A stretch of DNA of 64,000 nucleotides. Source: Haliclona indistincta. Taxonomy: Eukaryota; Porifera; Demospongiae; Haplosclerida; Chalinidae. Numbering within the stretch: the stretch's first letter is position 1; every line of letters starts with the position of its first letter. Shown one piece after another: positions 10,635 to 50,518 of this stretch. The notes under the pieces are model-generated. The model was not told the DNA's origin. It searched no databases and worked only from the letters and a program-made list of their open reading frames with translations. Both the position numbers and the translations under genes were made by a program. The stretch covers positions 1,768,764 through 1,832,763 of the forward strand of contig OZ024789.1 of NCBI GenBank assembly GCA_964017065.1, given 5' to 3'.

Positions 10635-10765
10635 GAAGTGTGTGATTGCGCAAGCATTAAGCTTTCTGGTAGGGTTGGCTTTCAACTTGTACCTGTCCTC
10701 CTTTTGTAACTTCATGGAGGGTTACCCATGTGGGTCATGTGACTTTACTATGTAGAGCACATGAC

Positions 10766-10816
10766 TTCCTGGAAAATATGCGATATTCCCTAGGGATTTC
10801 TCATATTGGACAGGAA
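10766..10816. repeat. Imperfect foldback
   Basis: TTCCTGGAAAATATGCGATA near 10766 pairs imperfectly with the sequence ending CATATTGGACAGGAA at 10816. It is part of the foldback cluster. Confidence 0.6.
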
Positions 10817-10837
10817 ATCTTATCACATGGCTTTTTT

Positions 10838-10878
10838 GCATATTGCCCTGGAGTCACATGATCTCCAGGGCAATATGC
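10838..10878. repeat. Perfect 16-bp-arm hairpin
   Basis: GCATATTGCCCTGGAG (10838-10853) and its exact reverse complement (10863-10878) flank a 9-base loop. Confidence 0.9.
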
Positions 10879-11369
10879 TCTATAAACTGTGAGCGGTGCC
10901 TTTGATCTAAAGGCCTGCTATGATACAATGCAAAATAAACTCTCATGCTGACTTCGCTGCTCTTCAGAATGATGTTGATTGCTTGTGTGTCTGGTCTGAT
11001 TACCTCGTCTAGCTGAGTTTGTCTTTGCAGAATTGCTTGGCGGCAAATTGGTTTTCTGTCAGTACAGATCACTCTACAGTTATGCTGGTTGCAATACTAG
11101 TGAATTTCTTGAGACTCTACCTGTCTCATGTTCGACCTCACTGTAAGCAAATGTTCAAAAATTAGCTCTCAAGGCTGCTACAAAACAATAGAAGGCCAAC
11201 TACTCGTGAGTGTGCCAAGTGCCTTCTCTTGCTCAGAGACGTCAGTATCTAAAGTTGATCACTCTTTTCAAGATTAAGAAAGGTCTTATAATTATGAGTG
11301 ATGCGCCTGTCCATGCTAGATAGAATCCTAAGAAATTCCAGTCAGTTACTGACCAGGCCCACTGCTAAT

Positions 11370-11468
11370 TCTACTTCCTATGTCTCCTCCTTCTTTCCGC
11401 CATGTGGAACAATCTATCTGTGGACATTCGAGAGAGTAATTCTTTTTCGAAAATCTGTCTTATTTAAT
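11370..11468 (+). mobile_element. Possible LINE reverse-transcriptase 3' remnant
   Basis: Forward translation near 11390-11468 gives SAMWNNLSVDIRESNSFSKI followed by a stop. This resembles the conserved C-terminal tail of many invertebrate LINE polymerases (the WNxLPxxIRxSxSxxxFK pattern). Upstream reading is broken by stops. Support is a single short motif, so this is tentative. Confidence 0.35.
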
Positions 11469-11775
11469 TTCTAACTTAGGGTACTATTCATGATTAAGCA
11501 TTTTTGCTATTGAATTTTTTGTATCCTTGCTACATGTACATGCAAAATTAGGAATAGGAAGAGCCAACAAATGCTTCTATGAGAAGAAGGTGAAAAGTAT
11601 TTTGAATCTTGAGTAACGAAAACGAATTTTCTTATTCTTCTACAGATTTTGCCAAGTTAACACAACAGTATTGTGTAATATTGTGTTTACTATGTTGTTG
11701 TAATCTATGATGCTGGTACTGTGAGACTTGCACTGTGTACTGAGACTTGCATAGTTAGCAACTAACTATGCAAGT

Positions 11776-11886
11776 TAGCAACCATTGAGTGAGACTAGAA
11801 GCAAGTAGCTTAGCCAGGTAAATAGCTAGTCTAAACCTTAGGTAGATAGCTATCTAGAGAGAGCATGAAGTGGAGCAGATCCAGTG
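11776..11886. repeat. Dispersed repeat, copy 3 (fragment)
   Basis: The block with TTAGGTAGATAGCTATCTAG and AAGTGGAGCAGATCCAGTG matches 1725-1800 (copy 1) and in part 6625-6690 (copy 2). With the other copies it gives the order repeat-OMT1-repeat-OMT2-repeat. Confidence 0.65.
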
Positions 11887-12268
11887 CAGCAGTTGATGAT
11901 GAAGTGATGAATTTTGTCCCCTCACTCCACTCAATTGTTTGTCTCTATATAATGCTTGTTGTGCAACCACTTGACAAGCTGTCAGGTGGATACAGAAATG
12001 AAGATCTCTCAAGTAAACTGTTATGAAAAGCTACCTAGTCTAATGCTGAGATATAAGAGATGGATATCTACTTCAGTGGAACAGAGTACTTGCACGTGCC
12101 TTATATAGCTATACTCACTGCATTTATAGAATCATTGATTGTTACAATCAAAATTGAAACAATACATAATGATTGATTATGATGTTCAACTATAGCTAAC
12201 ATCAATTCAGTAGAATCATACTTGTACACACAGCCCTGCATGTATTAGCCCAGCTCTAAGCTCAGCTT

Positions 12269-13039
12269 CTACCTGCTCTTCTCCTTGGGCTTCGTCACTA
12301 TGTAGCGCTGGTAGAAGAAGTTGCAGAACAGTGCACCACACGTAGAATAGTTGATCATTCCAAGCACGAACTCAACGTAGGTGAAATGACAGTCTGCTCC
12401 TCTCAGAAGAGCAAGGAGTGCGACGATGTTGAAAGCTACTCCAGCAACGTTTTGAAGAATCTGCAAAGCAGTGATGACCATAGAGAACTTCGGCGGCAGA
12501 CTACAATTGAAGTGTTTAGCGATGATGAAGGCAGTGTAGTAGCAATACACGATGCTGTGCATGGTGGTGTTTAGAGCGATCATGATCATCGCTGAGCCTG
12601 AGCCGTGAGACACAGCGTACCAGCCGTAGACCATGTAAGTGACATGGTAGTACCAGTGGAGGAAGTTGAGAGGGGTCTTGCGAAGGACGATCAGGGCAGT
12701 GTCACCTAGCTCGACCACTTTCACGATAGCAAAAAGGACCACCCATGACAGCAATTCTTGGTTGTCTGAGCTAATGGTGCGACAGGATACTGCTTCAAGA
12801 CCTTCTGTGAGCACTTGACCGGCTACCCCGAGGGCGCCAACTTTCCAGAACAACGCTATAGTGATGATCGACATGACCACGTTCCATGCGATCATCACGA
12901 CGCGAGGGATGTTAAACGGGGTCTTCTCGGACAGCCAGTTCTTGCCCGTGTGGACGAGGACCACGTACACGACAGCGCTCACCCATGGGATGTACCAGTA
13001 CTGGCTCAGCCAGCTCAATGAGAGTACATCTGTAGCCAT
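12269..13039 (-). CDS. ELOVL6: Very-long-chain fatty acid elongase (ELOVL3/6-like)
   Basis: Intronless gene of 256 residues, close to the 265 of vertebrate ELOVL6. ELO proteins are ER membrane condensing enzymes that add malonyl-CoA to acyl-CoA. Several hydrophobic helices are evident. The family blocks are VVELGDTALIVLRKTPLNFL (108-127), the histidine box HWYYH (128-132), NTTMHSIVYCYY (157-168) and a basic C-terminus ending KPKEKSR that suits ER retrieval. The canonical box is HXXHH; here the first His of the final pair is Tyr131 (codon TAC at 12649-12647, one base from CAC). Activity may therefore be altered. The start ATG is at 13039-13037. Confidence 0.94.
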   Translation of the reverse strand: MATDVLSLSWLSQYWYIPWVSAVVYVVLVHTGKNWLSEKTPFNIPRVVMIAWNVVMSIITIALFWKVGALGVAGQVLTEGLEAVSCRTISSDNQELLSWVVLFAIVKVVELGDTALIVLRKTPLNFLHWYYHVTYMVYGWYAVSHGSGSAMIMIALNTTMHSIVYCYYTAFIIAKHFNCSLPPKFSMVITALQILQNVAGVAFNIVALLALLRGADCHFTYVEFVLGMINYSTCGALFCNFFYQRYIVTKPKEKSR

Positions 13040-13621
13040 GAGCTGTAGTGTCTTTGGAACAAGCTAAGAGCGAGCCTGGAAAGGATTATTATCTTTGTTC
13101 GAATCAACACGAGGTCATGAAGACGACCGGGGCAGTGACCTTCTGAGTTTCTTGGAAGTTTGCTTTAGGGAAATGTCCAAACCAGAAACTCGTGGTTGCA
13201 GCGCAGCTGTGACGTCATCCAGCCCCGCCTTGTGTGTGAACTGGAGTCTCAGTTGCTGTTATCAACGAACCTATCCAAAACGTTTTATGTCTGCGCATGC
13301 AGCTTTTATAATTATCTTATGCATCATCTTACCTGCACTGATAACAGCTTGTGGCTGTTAAAAGTGCCTCATCCGAGTCAGCATCTGTTGCATCTAATAA
13401 TTATGACGGCTCCCAATGGTCGGTTCTAGATCCATTGCGATCAAATTAATACACATTAAGTTGTTAACTGTTTGGATACACATGTGTTTAGTATATGGAA
13501 AGGACCAGGATCAGCACAGCACAGCGTTGAGGTCATTTCAGCCCCGCCCTTTGTGAAAATTAGAAGTTTCAGTGTCATAATTAACAAAATGAACTAAAAG
13601 CTAAGAGAGTCATAAAAAAGA
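13040..13621. other. Intergenic: ELOVL promoter side and TRAF 3' side
   Basis: Contains the presumed ELOVL promoter and the 3' flank of the TRAF-like gene. Two imperfect direct repeats of about 60 bases, both containing CAGCCCCGCC, occur near 13215 and 13540. No gene is visible. Confidence 0.5.
13210..13217. promoter_or_regulatory. CRE-type palindrome TGACGTCA
   Basis: A full cAMP-response-element palindrome lies 171 bases upstream of the ELOVL start codon. The motif is exact, but binding is only inferred. Confidence 0.4.
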
Positions 13622-14970
13622 TTACTTGTGCACTACAATTTTGGGCAGTCTAAACACGAGACAGTCATTCTTTAGGTACTGCTTTGATGCTGTGGAGACC
13701 TCCACTTCAGCATGAGAAAGAAAGCAGTGGTATCCCCTTCCCATACTGGATATTTTCTCATATGTGGGATTAGAAACACCGCTAGCTGCTGCAGACTCAT
13801 CAAAGCTTATTGTAGCTTTGTGATGACCTCGATTTTCCTTTTGGTTCACCAATTGTACAGTAATTTCACCAAGGAAAGGCCACAATAACTCATGATCGTA
13901 TTCTCCTTTCATTATGTGAAGAAACACTGACAGATGAGTGCCTGCACCAGTGCCTGCACCGCTGGGAACTATTCTTAGACACATTTGGTATCGTTGGTCT
14001 AGCTTTATATAGAATGGTGAGGTGTAGCAATCTTGTCTCTTCCTCTTGTGTTCCCAATACCCAAGCATCACTAACTGAAGAGCAGGTTCATCACAGGAAC
14101 AAAAACCTGTTCAAGATAATGATATTCATCTTTATTACAACTACTCACTATTCCTTTCATTCTCAATCTCTGTCACTTTCATTTTAACTGTCTTCAATTC
14201 TTCTTTGCTGGCAAATTCACCCTGTGAGAACATGGTCTTGTCAACGCATGACATACAGCTGTAGTTGTACAAACCATTACCTCTATTTTCCACATAAACC
14301 TCATCACTGAAGCCTTTAGCTCATTCATTTCAGCATTGTAAAACTTCTCTTTGCTAGTGACTTCTCTCCTGTGGCTTTCCCTCTCATCATGGAGGATCTT
14401 AGCGAACTCTTTCCTCACAGTAGCAATCTCTTCCTTGTGATTTTCCTTCATTCGGTTGATCTCTGTTGACAGTCTAGCCTCCATCGTCTTCATCAAGCTT
14501 TCCATTTTAGCATCCGTTGATCGTTTCGGACAGTCCTCCCGTTCGTGTTCTGCCAGCATACAGTGAGGTACACGTTCACCACAAGAGTATCGGCACTCCA
14601 CCAACAGATACTCACACTCGTCAGTCTCGTGCTCGTGCAAAAGGCTTAGCTCACCCTTCCATTGGCAACCATTCCTTTTCATTGAGCAATAGACTACTAA
14701 TCGTAAAATTTTCTTTTGAATACTTCTGTCGAGCATCGATACAAACTCTTCGTTACATAGAGGACACTGTTGCTCAGCTGCATTGGCTCGATCGAGGCAT
14801 GGCTCACAATACTTGGCGCCACAGCAGCTGACCAGGTGGGGATCACGGAGTGGGAGAAGACAGACTGGGCAGGATAGACTTTCAGGAACTGGCTCTGCAA
14901 ACTCGCACCGATATCCTTTAGCCAATTCCGAGCATAGAACCGAACCAACTTTGCTATTCAACTCAGCCAT
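13622..14970 (-). CDS. TRAF-like RING / zinc-finger / MATH signalling protein
   Basis: Three exons on the reverse strand: 14970-14281, 14221-14149 and 14106-13622. The introns are 59 and 42 bases with GT-AG ends. The lengths sum to 1248 bases (415 residues) and phases close. Domains in order: C3HC4 RING (about 34-72, CPVC ... CPLC); TRAF-type zinc-finger region (about 95-150, with RYSCGERVPHCMLAEHERED); a charged coiled coil (155-225); and a C-terminal TRAF/MATH domain in exon 3 (RYQMCLRI, GTGAGTHLSVFLHIMKGEYD, LLWPFLGEI). TRAFs are cytosolic adaptors and ubiquitin ligases downstream of TNF/Toll-type receptors. The MATH N-terminal strand region seems abbreviated compared with vertebrate TRAF6. 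The orthologue within TRAFs cannot be named. Confidence 0.9.
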
Positions 14971-15483
14971 TATTATTTCGGCACGCCCATGGGCTACCGG
15001 TACATGCTACACACCGGTTTACCACTAACCATTGACTAAAACGCATGTGCGAATTCTATTCATGCCACGCCCTAACCACACCTACTAATTATGTAATTGA
15101 CGCCAGAGAAAGAAGCTAGCTAGAACCAGTTTGGTCCTGATAGAGAACAAGCGTGTCTACAGCACTGACAACAGCACACAGTAAGCACACTCACACACTG
15201 CTAGTACGATGAGCCTATCCACCACTACCCTATTCTAGTTCTGGACTGCTCGCACTCGCGTGGTCGAGAGGAACCGAAGTATTAATAGGAAAGAATCATC
15301 AGGCGCAGATCCTCTGGAACACCATCTGTGATACAGAAAGGTCATCTCTCAGTTAGATACATGACTCTACATACCAGATATCTCTTATCAACAATTTTAC
15401 ATGATCACATGGCATGTACAATGCTCACACATAACTGTACACGTAGCTTTTCAAGCCCTTTGTTACCAGCTCTCCTCGTGTAG
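14971..15483. promoter_or_regulatory. Shared divergent promoter region (TRAF-like / OTUD5)
   Basis: Only 513 bases separate the start codons of two divergently read genes, so both promoters and 5' UTRs must lie here or overlap. No TATA box is obvious. Confidence 0.5.
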
Positions 15484-33304
<17,821 letters not shown>

Positions 33305-33746
33305 TGATGCACCAATATAATGTCAACAATGATAATAACTGTGCAGTGATTAATACACACATGCATACCATTGATAGTGAAAATTGTAAATATTTCGTTG
33401 TATTAGAAATTACGGTTTGATTCTTAACCTCGTCTCCATGGTAACTGTCTTCATTCTTATGTCACATAACAACACGCAATCATTATCAACTGATGAATGC
33501 AGTCTTCACAAAACACAGCTAGCTGAGGTCTGTATCACTGTTTGCTGCTCGTGTGACTGCTGAGCTGTTCATTGCTGCTGCGATCCAGTGTATTTCAGGC
33601 GGATCAACGAGGCCAATTCAGTGCTGGCAGTATTTGTGCGTGTTGTCATGCGAAGACTTGCAAATCATCTCTGAAAGCTGTTATTGACACGCCGCCGCCC
33701 GCAACACACAACAACACTGCTCTTCATCAACCAGTGAGTGGTAGGT
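33305..33746. other. Intergenic OTUD5 - DYRK2-like
   Basis: 442 bases holding the OTUD5 3' end and the 5' region of the kinase gene. An upstream non-coding exon of the kinase cannot be excluded. No other feature is seen. Confidence 0.5.
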
Positions 33747-35618
33747 ATGCTTGCTATGTACGCAGCCACTGGCCAACCTATGACAAGGACCAAATCGTTT
33801 GCAACAGGACCACTAGTAATCCCAGCCACATCGAACAATAAGGACAGCAGCACTGATCTACACCTCTCTAACGGCACTAACTGCGGCGGATTGCTCTCTG
33901 TCATGACGCACGGCAACGGCACCAAGAGCAACTCTACTGCTGTGACACTCCCTCCTCTAGTTGGGAAAGGATCCGCCTCTAGGGAGGATGGAGGGCGACA
34001 GCACGGAGGGACACTGCCCCACATCACCAGTGTTCAGGTGCAACCGATGTTTGAAGACAAAACTCGGCGACAATCACTCCAAGCACAGCCACTCTACAAG
34101 GTCGATCCACTGCCCAAACTATCCCACCCTCCAGCATCGAGATCTTCCTCGATCGACTCGGACGGAACGACGAACGGATCCTCCTCTCAGGGCCAGCTGC
34201 AGTCCAAGCAGCGCTACCTGACTCCCGATCAAGCAGTCAAGCTGTACGCCAACAAACTAACCGACTACGAGCAACAGGAGATCCACGGTCACGCGCAGGT
34301 TTTCTTTGTTGGTCAACATGCAAAAAAGAGACAAGCAATCATGGGCGCATCTCAGAATGGTGGTTATGACGACGAAGCAGGCACCTACCTCGTCTCTGCA
34401 CACGATCACGTCGCCTATCGCTATGAGGTGCTCAAAGTCCTCGGCAAAGGTAGCTTTGGACAGGTTCTGAAGGCCTATGATCACAAGACACAGACTCATG
34501 TTGCACTGAAGATTGTTCGAAACGAGAAGAGATTCCATCGGCAAGCACAAGAAGAGGTGAAGATCCTTGAGCACCTTCGTCGACAGGATCGTGACGGCAC
34601 TCACAACATCGTCCACTTGGTGGATCACTTTGTGTTCCGCAGTCATGTCTGCATCACGTTTGAGCTGCTCAGCATGAATCTGTACGAGCTCATCAAGAAG
34701 AACAAGTTCCAGGGCTTCAGCTTGACGCTGGTCAGAAAGTTTGCCCACTCCATTCTCCAGTGCTTGGACTGTCTCTATAGAAACAGAATCATCCACTGTG
34801 ATCTAAAACCAGAGAACATACTGTTGAAGCAGCCGGGAAGAAGTGGAATAAAGGTGATCGATTTCGGCTCCAGTTGCTATGAGTACCAGAGAGTCTACAC
34901 TTACATTCAGAGCAGATTCTACAGAGCGCCTGAAGTCATCCTTGGAGCAAAATACGGCATGGCTATAGACATGTGGAGTTTTGGCAGCATTCTAGCTGAG
35001 CTGCTAACCGGCTATCCTCTGTTTCCTGGGGAGGACGAGAGTGATCAGCTTGCTTGCATGATGGAGGTGCTTGGAATGCCACCCACTAAGATGCTTGAAA
35101 CCAGCAAGAGATCTAGAACATTTTTTAACTCCAAGGGACACCCTCGCTACTGCACTGTCGCTAGCAATGCTGACGGGACGACAACCTTCAAAGCAGGGAG
35201 ATCACGCCGAGGCAAGTACAGAGGTCCTCCAGCAAGCAAGGAGCTCAGCAAGGCTCTAAAAGTGTGTGACGACCCTCTCTTTGTGGATTTCCTTCAGCGG
35301 TGTCTTGAATGGGACCCAGCAGCACGCATGACACCTCCTCAAGCTCTCAGACACGGCTGGCTAAGAAGACGGCTTCCCAGAGCACCCGCCATGCAGGACG
35401 GCCAGAGCCTCAGCCAGGGCAACCCTCCTCCTATGCCGACAATCTCTTCCTCCACAAAACCAACAACTGCACACAAACCCAGACAACTTCCTGACCCTCC
35501 CAGCGGACATATGAACGGAAAAACAACTCTAACGTCGTCAGGAAAACTTGGCGGATCATCTGCGGACCAGTACAGCCATTCTACAGCAAGAACCATTCTA
35601 CCAAAGATAGGTAGATGA
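33747..35618 (+). CDS. DYRK2: DYRK2-like dual-specificity protein kinase
   Basis: Intronless gene of 623 residues (human DYRK2 601). Class II DYRKs autophosphorylate a tyrosine in the activation loop and then phosphorylate Ser/Thr substrates. The N-terminus is Ser/Thr-rich. Residues about 158-222 form the class II DYRK homology region ([35 protein letters not shown]). The kinase domain spans about 226-560: GKGSFGQV (233-240), catalytic Lys255 in [12 protein letters not shown] (350-357), DFG (372-374), activation loop YTY (384-386) and SRFYRAPE. The CMGC insert and the end ([17 protein letters not shown]) match DYRK2. The first in-frame ATG after a stop is at 33747. A possible poly(A) signal AATAAA is at 35895. 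Confidence 0.96.
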   Translation: MLAMYAATGQPMTRTKSFATGPLVIPATSNNKDSSTDLHLSNGTNCGGLLSVMTHGNGTKSNSTAVTLPPLVGKGSASREDGGRQHGGTLPHITSVQVQPMFEDKTRRQSLQAQPLYKVDPLPKLSHPPASRSSSIDSDGTTNGSSSQGQLQSKQRYLTPDQAVKLYANKLTDYEQQEIHGHAQVFFVGQHAKKRQAIMGASQNGGYDDEAGTYLVSAHDHVAYRYEVLKVLGKGSFGQVLKAYDHKTQTHVALKIVRNEKRFHRQAQEEVKILEHLRRQDRDGTHNIVHLVDHFVFRSHVCITFELLSMNLYELIKKNKFQGFSLTLVRKFAHSILQCLDCLYRNRIIHCDLKPENILLKQPGRSGIKVIDFGSSCYEYQRVYTYIQSRFYRAPEVILGAKYGMAIDMWSFGSILAELLTGYPLFPGEDESDQLACMMEVLGMPPTKMLETSKRSRTFFNSKGHPRYCTVASNADGTTTFKAGRSRRGKYRGPPASKELSKALKVCDDPLFVDFLQRCLEWDPAARMTPPQALRHGWLRRRLPRAPAMQDGQSLSQGNPPPMPTISSSTKPTTAHKPRQLPDPPSGHMNGKTTLTSSGKLGGSSADQYSHSTARTILPKIGR

Positions 35619-36808
35619 TAATAACAGTTCTACATCATCCCATCATTATTTATTATGCCTTGGGCCGCCGCTTTATCATCAACAATCTAGCACTCTTCAA
35701 TGTCTGTAAAATATCCGTTTTATCATTGTGTGCTCTGAGTGCAGTGCACCAGTTCACCCTCTCCCTCTCTCTCTCCTCCTCCTCTCTCCGGCACCATTTT
35801 ATCAGATAATGTGATGGTTTTATTTTCTTCTCTCAGGTATTTGAAATTCCATGTCAATCTACCATGTAGTGTATACCTCATTCTAGACAACAATAATAAA
35901 AAAATGTTTTTAACTATCTCCGATAATAAATTATTTGCTGATATCATAAGCTGGTTCTGGGTAACCTTTGATGCTAAGCTAACTGTGGTCACAGCCAGTG
36001 ACAATAAGCGTGCCTTCACACAAGCTGGTGATGTTAAATATTCCCAACTATGCTTCATAAGGCAACAGAGAGTGTTCCAGTCTAAACTGCTACCTCTAAT
36101 CCACAGCACTGACTACTATGAAGTGTACACAGTGCCAACTAGTAGAATTAGGTGTATAACTAGCAATGCTCAGCTGACAGACACTGGGGCACCAAAACAC
36201 AAGTGACAAGAATGTACTGGATCATATTACCCTACTAGCCGCTAGCCCAAACACACATACACGCCCTCGCAACCCAACACAATCAATGATTAGAATGCTT
36301 GGTACGAGTGGAATGCACTAATAGACCAGGTGTCCCACTTCTGTGGTATCTTAGGCAAACATTGAACCAACCACATAACAACTGTAATCATTATAATAAT
36401 TTCATTTTGATCACCTATCGAACCAGTAGAACCAGTAGAGGTCAGTACCTCCTGTCACTTGATCAATAATAAGCGCTAAACGTTGTGAGTTAAAGCCGAT
36501 TGAATAAATTTATTGTTCACTATTAACACAATCACAGAATGATATTTTACTGTCTTCAAGATGACGATGCACATTATTATTTTGACTGATACAACAATGG
36601 TGAAACAATAATTCCGGGAATAAATGATAAATTGGGGATAGACATAATTTCATTTGTTTACGAGGTGAATAAATGGACAGGGAGGGGAAGATATTGAGGT
36701 ACGACACACACCATAGAACAGAGTGATGACAACTTGGGCTACAGAGAATGGTCACTCTTGAACACAACATGATCACAAGACAATCTTGACACCTCCAGTG
36801 AGTGGTGT
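35619..36808. other. Convergent intergenic region (DYRK2-like / FBXL5)
   Basis: Contains the 3' UTRs of both convergent genes. The 155-codon frame at 35739-36206 and its antisense partner show no known similarity and are probably chance. Confidence 0.5.
36503..36514. promoter_or_regulatory. Palindromic poly(A) signal
   Basis: AATAAATTTATT carries AATAAA on both strands. On the reverse strand it lies about 295 bases after the FBXL5 stop. Confidence 0.5.
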
Positions 36809-47884
<11,076 letters not shown>

Positions 47885-48120
47885 GGCGGTAGAGGGAAGG
47901 CCTCTCGCACAAGAGAACAGAGAAAGATCTAGAATGATGCTGTGTTGTTCAGTAAATCGATCACGTGCTATATAACCCCGCCCACAATTTGAATCAAATT
48001 TTGTCCTTTTCAAAATTAATTTTTAAAATGCACATACAATAATACCACACAATAAACAAATTGAGCAAACCAACACATGTAACTATATATATAATGGCTG
48101 TAGGAGGCACGTAGCTGTAT

Positions 48121-50179
48121 TCAGTCACTCTTGCGTGTGTTGCGTGTGGATACAAGCACTTCTCCACTAGCCAAGCAGAAATACAAGTTGCCGGTCTTGC
48201 TGACAGCGATACCTCGTTGTAGCTTAGGAAATTTGCCAAAGCTACCAATGGCCTTGCCATCTGTGGTAAACATCTTCACTCTCTGTCCATCTGTTACATA
48301 AATAACGTTACTGGAATCAATGCAGAGTCCAAGAGGGTTGCTTAACTCCCTGCCAATTAAAGCTGCTGATACGCTTTCCCTCAGGAGAAAATTTGTGTAT
48401 ATGCATAGACTGTGCATTAGATAGCAAATAAACACACCCCTTGGAGTCTACAGCTATATCAGTAACTTCATAATCATCCCGGAATTCATTAACAAGGGTT
48501 TTAACCTTTTCAAGATCAGGACTTATCTTGCAAATCATCCGCACAGTACACGAATACGTAATGACACTCCCACTAGGAAGTACTGCCATCCCACACACTA
48601 CATCGCCTAAGCTGCCTGCTGCATGGCCTGACAAATCATACTTACGAATCCCTTTACTATCACTGACCAAAATGCTATTATCAGCAGAAACTGCGATCTT
48701 TATTTGATCACTAAGGGAAGATCCCTTATGAATGTCAAACCTTCTAATCACTTCTCTTGCAGAGGAGAAAACTGTCACACAGTTATCTGCCTCAACAATT
48801 ACTACATGCTTCTCGTCATCGGTGATTGCCACACCACAAGGGCATATCAGGCCATTGGCAAATATCTTTGTTCTCTTCATTCTCCATTCAGCAAGAGGCA
48901 TGATCGAAATCGGAAACGGGCTGCCATGTACGTGGTTGCAGCTGTAGTGGGAACGCTCGCCAATGAGTACACTCAGCTGATAATGAAGGCCAGTCTTTTC
49001 GTACTCAGGTTTGAGGATAATCTTAAAGTGCTTCTCTTCCTTATCTTTGACAACCATACATTTTGTGCTTTCATTGAACACAGGCCTGTTTTGGGAAATC
49101 AGGTTGCATTGCAAAACTTCAGGGGGCACTGAAAAAGGACTAGTGGTCGTGAGGGAGATCTCTGAGACTAGCCAAGCAGGTACACATTCAGGAATATCGG
49201 CCTTGAACAACCCACAGACTGACTGATAATCTGCCACGCACTGAACCTTACCAGCGCAAAGCTGTTCAGTGATAAACTGAGTAGATGTATCTTTTGCAAA
49301 TGCAGTATCCGCTTTTTGCTTAGGTGTGCTCACCTTCAACTTCGAATGAGTACCATAGACACTTCGAATCAGCTCCTTCTTGGATGATTGTATCTGGTAC
49401 TGGGTCTGTGATTCAAGCTTATCCTCGACCAATTTCTTACAGCTCTTCAGCTCAACAAGAACTGTCTCCAGTTCAGCACGCTCTAATGAGTGCACCTCCA
49501 GCTTTTGAAGTGTGCCCGACTCTATTTGATCAAAAAGTGCTGTTTTTGACTCGAGAAGAGAATTATAGGCCGCTAGTAGTCTCTCTGAGTCCTGTTTTAT
49601 CGCTTCTACAACTTCTTGTTTCACAGCTTCACTCTTGTCTCGGATTGCTCTTTTGGTGTCGTCAAAAACAGATAGCGTACGTGTTGCTTCACCAATTTTG
49701 CAGTCTATTGGTTTCAGACAATCGCGAATTTGTTGCTTGTGCTTTTCAAAGCAATTATCTGCAAGATCAGTCTTGTGACGTTTGTGAGTTTCAGTATAGA
49801 CACACTTGTAGCAGATAAGCTCCTCACACGTCTCACAAAATATGTTCGGAGGTTCATTTGGATGTTCAGGACATGATGGGTCAGCATTGGGTTTATTTGT
49901 CGGAGTTTTTCTGAGAATCTCGTCGATCTCCAATAAGTTGTTGATGTGAAAGGCTTTGCGCAGACTAGATGCGCCCTCTTCACCTAGGTTGACAGCTTCC
50001 CTGCAAATTGGGCACTCCACTACGTGTGGTTCGTCCAAGTTCTTCCTGGGTAGCTGGTCGATGCAGTGTTTACAGGATGCATGTTGGCAGGGAAGGGCTC
50101 TTGGGTCTGTCATACGGGCAAGACATATTGGGCAGTTGAGCTGATCATCTAGTTTCTTCAGGGCATGCACGGTAGCCAT
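48121..50179 (-). CDS. TRIM-NHL protein (TRIM2/3/71 type), frame broken near the 3' end
   Basis: An intronless frame from ATG 50179 runs 620 residues to a stop at 48319-48317. The homologous reading continues in the next frame from about 48357 to a stop at 48121. Domains: RING (about 16-60, CPICLARM ... CPICREA); B-box (about 103-142); coiled coil (about 150-270); a filamin-type repeat ending GSPFPISI (about 335-440); then NHL propeller repeats (from about 450). The segments after the break (PLGLCIDSSNVIYVTD, GIAVSKTGNLYFC) would complete the propeller. One surplus A at 48357-48358 explains the break, so it is a sequencing error, a true frameshift allele or an early pseudogene. TRIM-NHL proteins are RING ubiquitin ligases, and some bind RNA. 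The stop is 237 bases from the FBXL5 start. Confidence 0.9.
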
Positions 50180-50518
50180 AATATTGAAATGAAGTCTTGG
50201 CTAGCTATTGCTCACGTGATCGCTTTTCTCATGTGCATGTGGCATACCGGAATTTTTCTAACGAGTGTGTTCTAGATTTATTGCTTTAAGTTATTAGAGA
50301 AAAGATTTATTGTTTTAAATTCTCCATAGATGATCAGACCAGTAGCCGAACAATTACACATTCAATTTCAGTCTCAGCTGGGAAGCACTAGTTTTCAGTC
50401 CCGCCCACATTCCAGTGAGCCCATATTATTCGAATTCTCGAAGGATACACTGCCATAGATCTACAGGATGAGGGAGCTGGAGATAGGAGAGTAATCAGGC
50501 TATTTAGTGGATTTTACT
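50180..50518. promoter_or_regulatory. Divergent promoter region (TRIM-NHL / UNC93-like)
   Basis: 339 bases between two divergent start codons. Both promoters must be here. No core element is unambiguous. Confidence 0.45.

Larger units (their letters stand above)
10879..12268. other. Intergenic between the foldback cluster and the ELOVL gene
   Basis: No intact gene. It contains a probable retroelement remnant (11370-11468) and a fragment of the dispersed repeat (11776-11886). The 72-codon frame at 10854-11072 (-) matches nothing I recognise. Confidence 0.5.

Noticed and set aside
14517..14831. 104-codon forward frame
   Set aside because: Shadow of the TRAF-like exon 1 on the opposite strand.
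35739..36206. 155-codon frame between the kinase and FBXL5
   Set aside because: No recognisable motif, overlaps an antisense frame and lies in a convergent 3' region.
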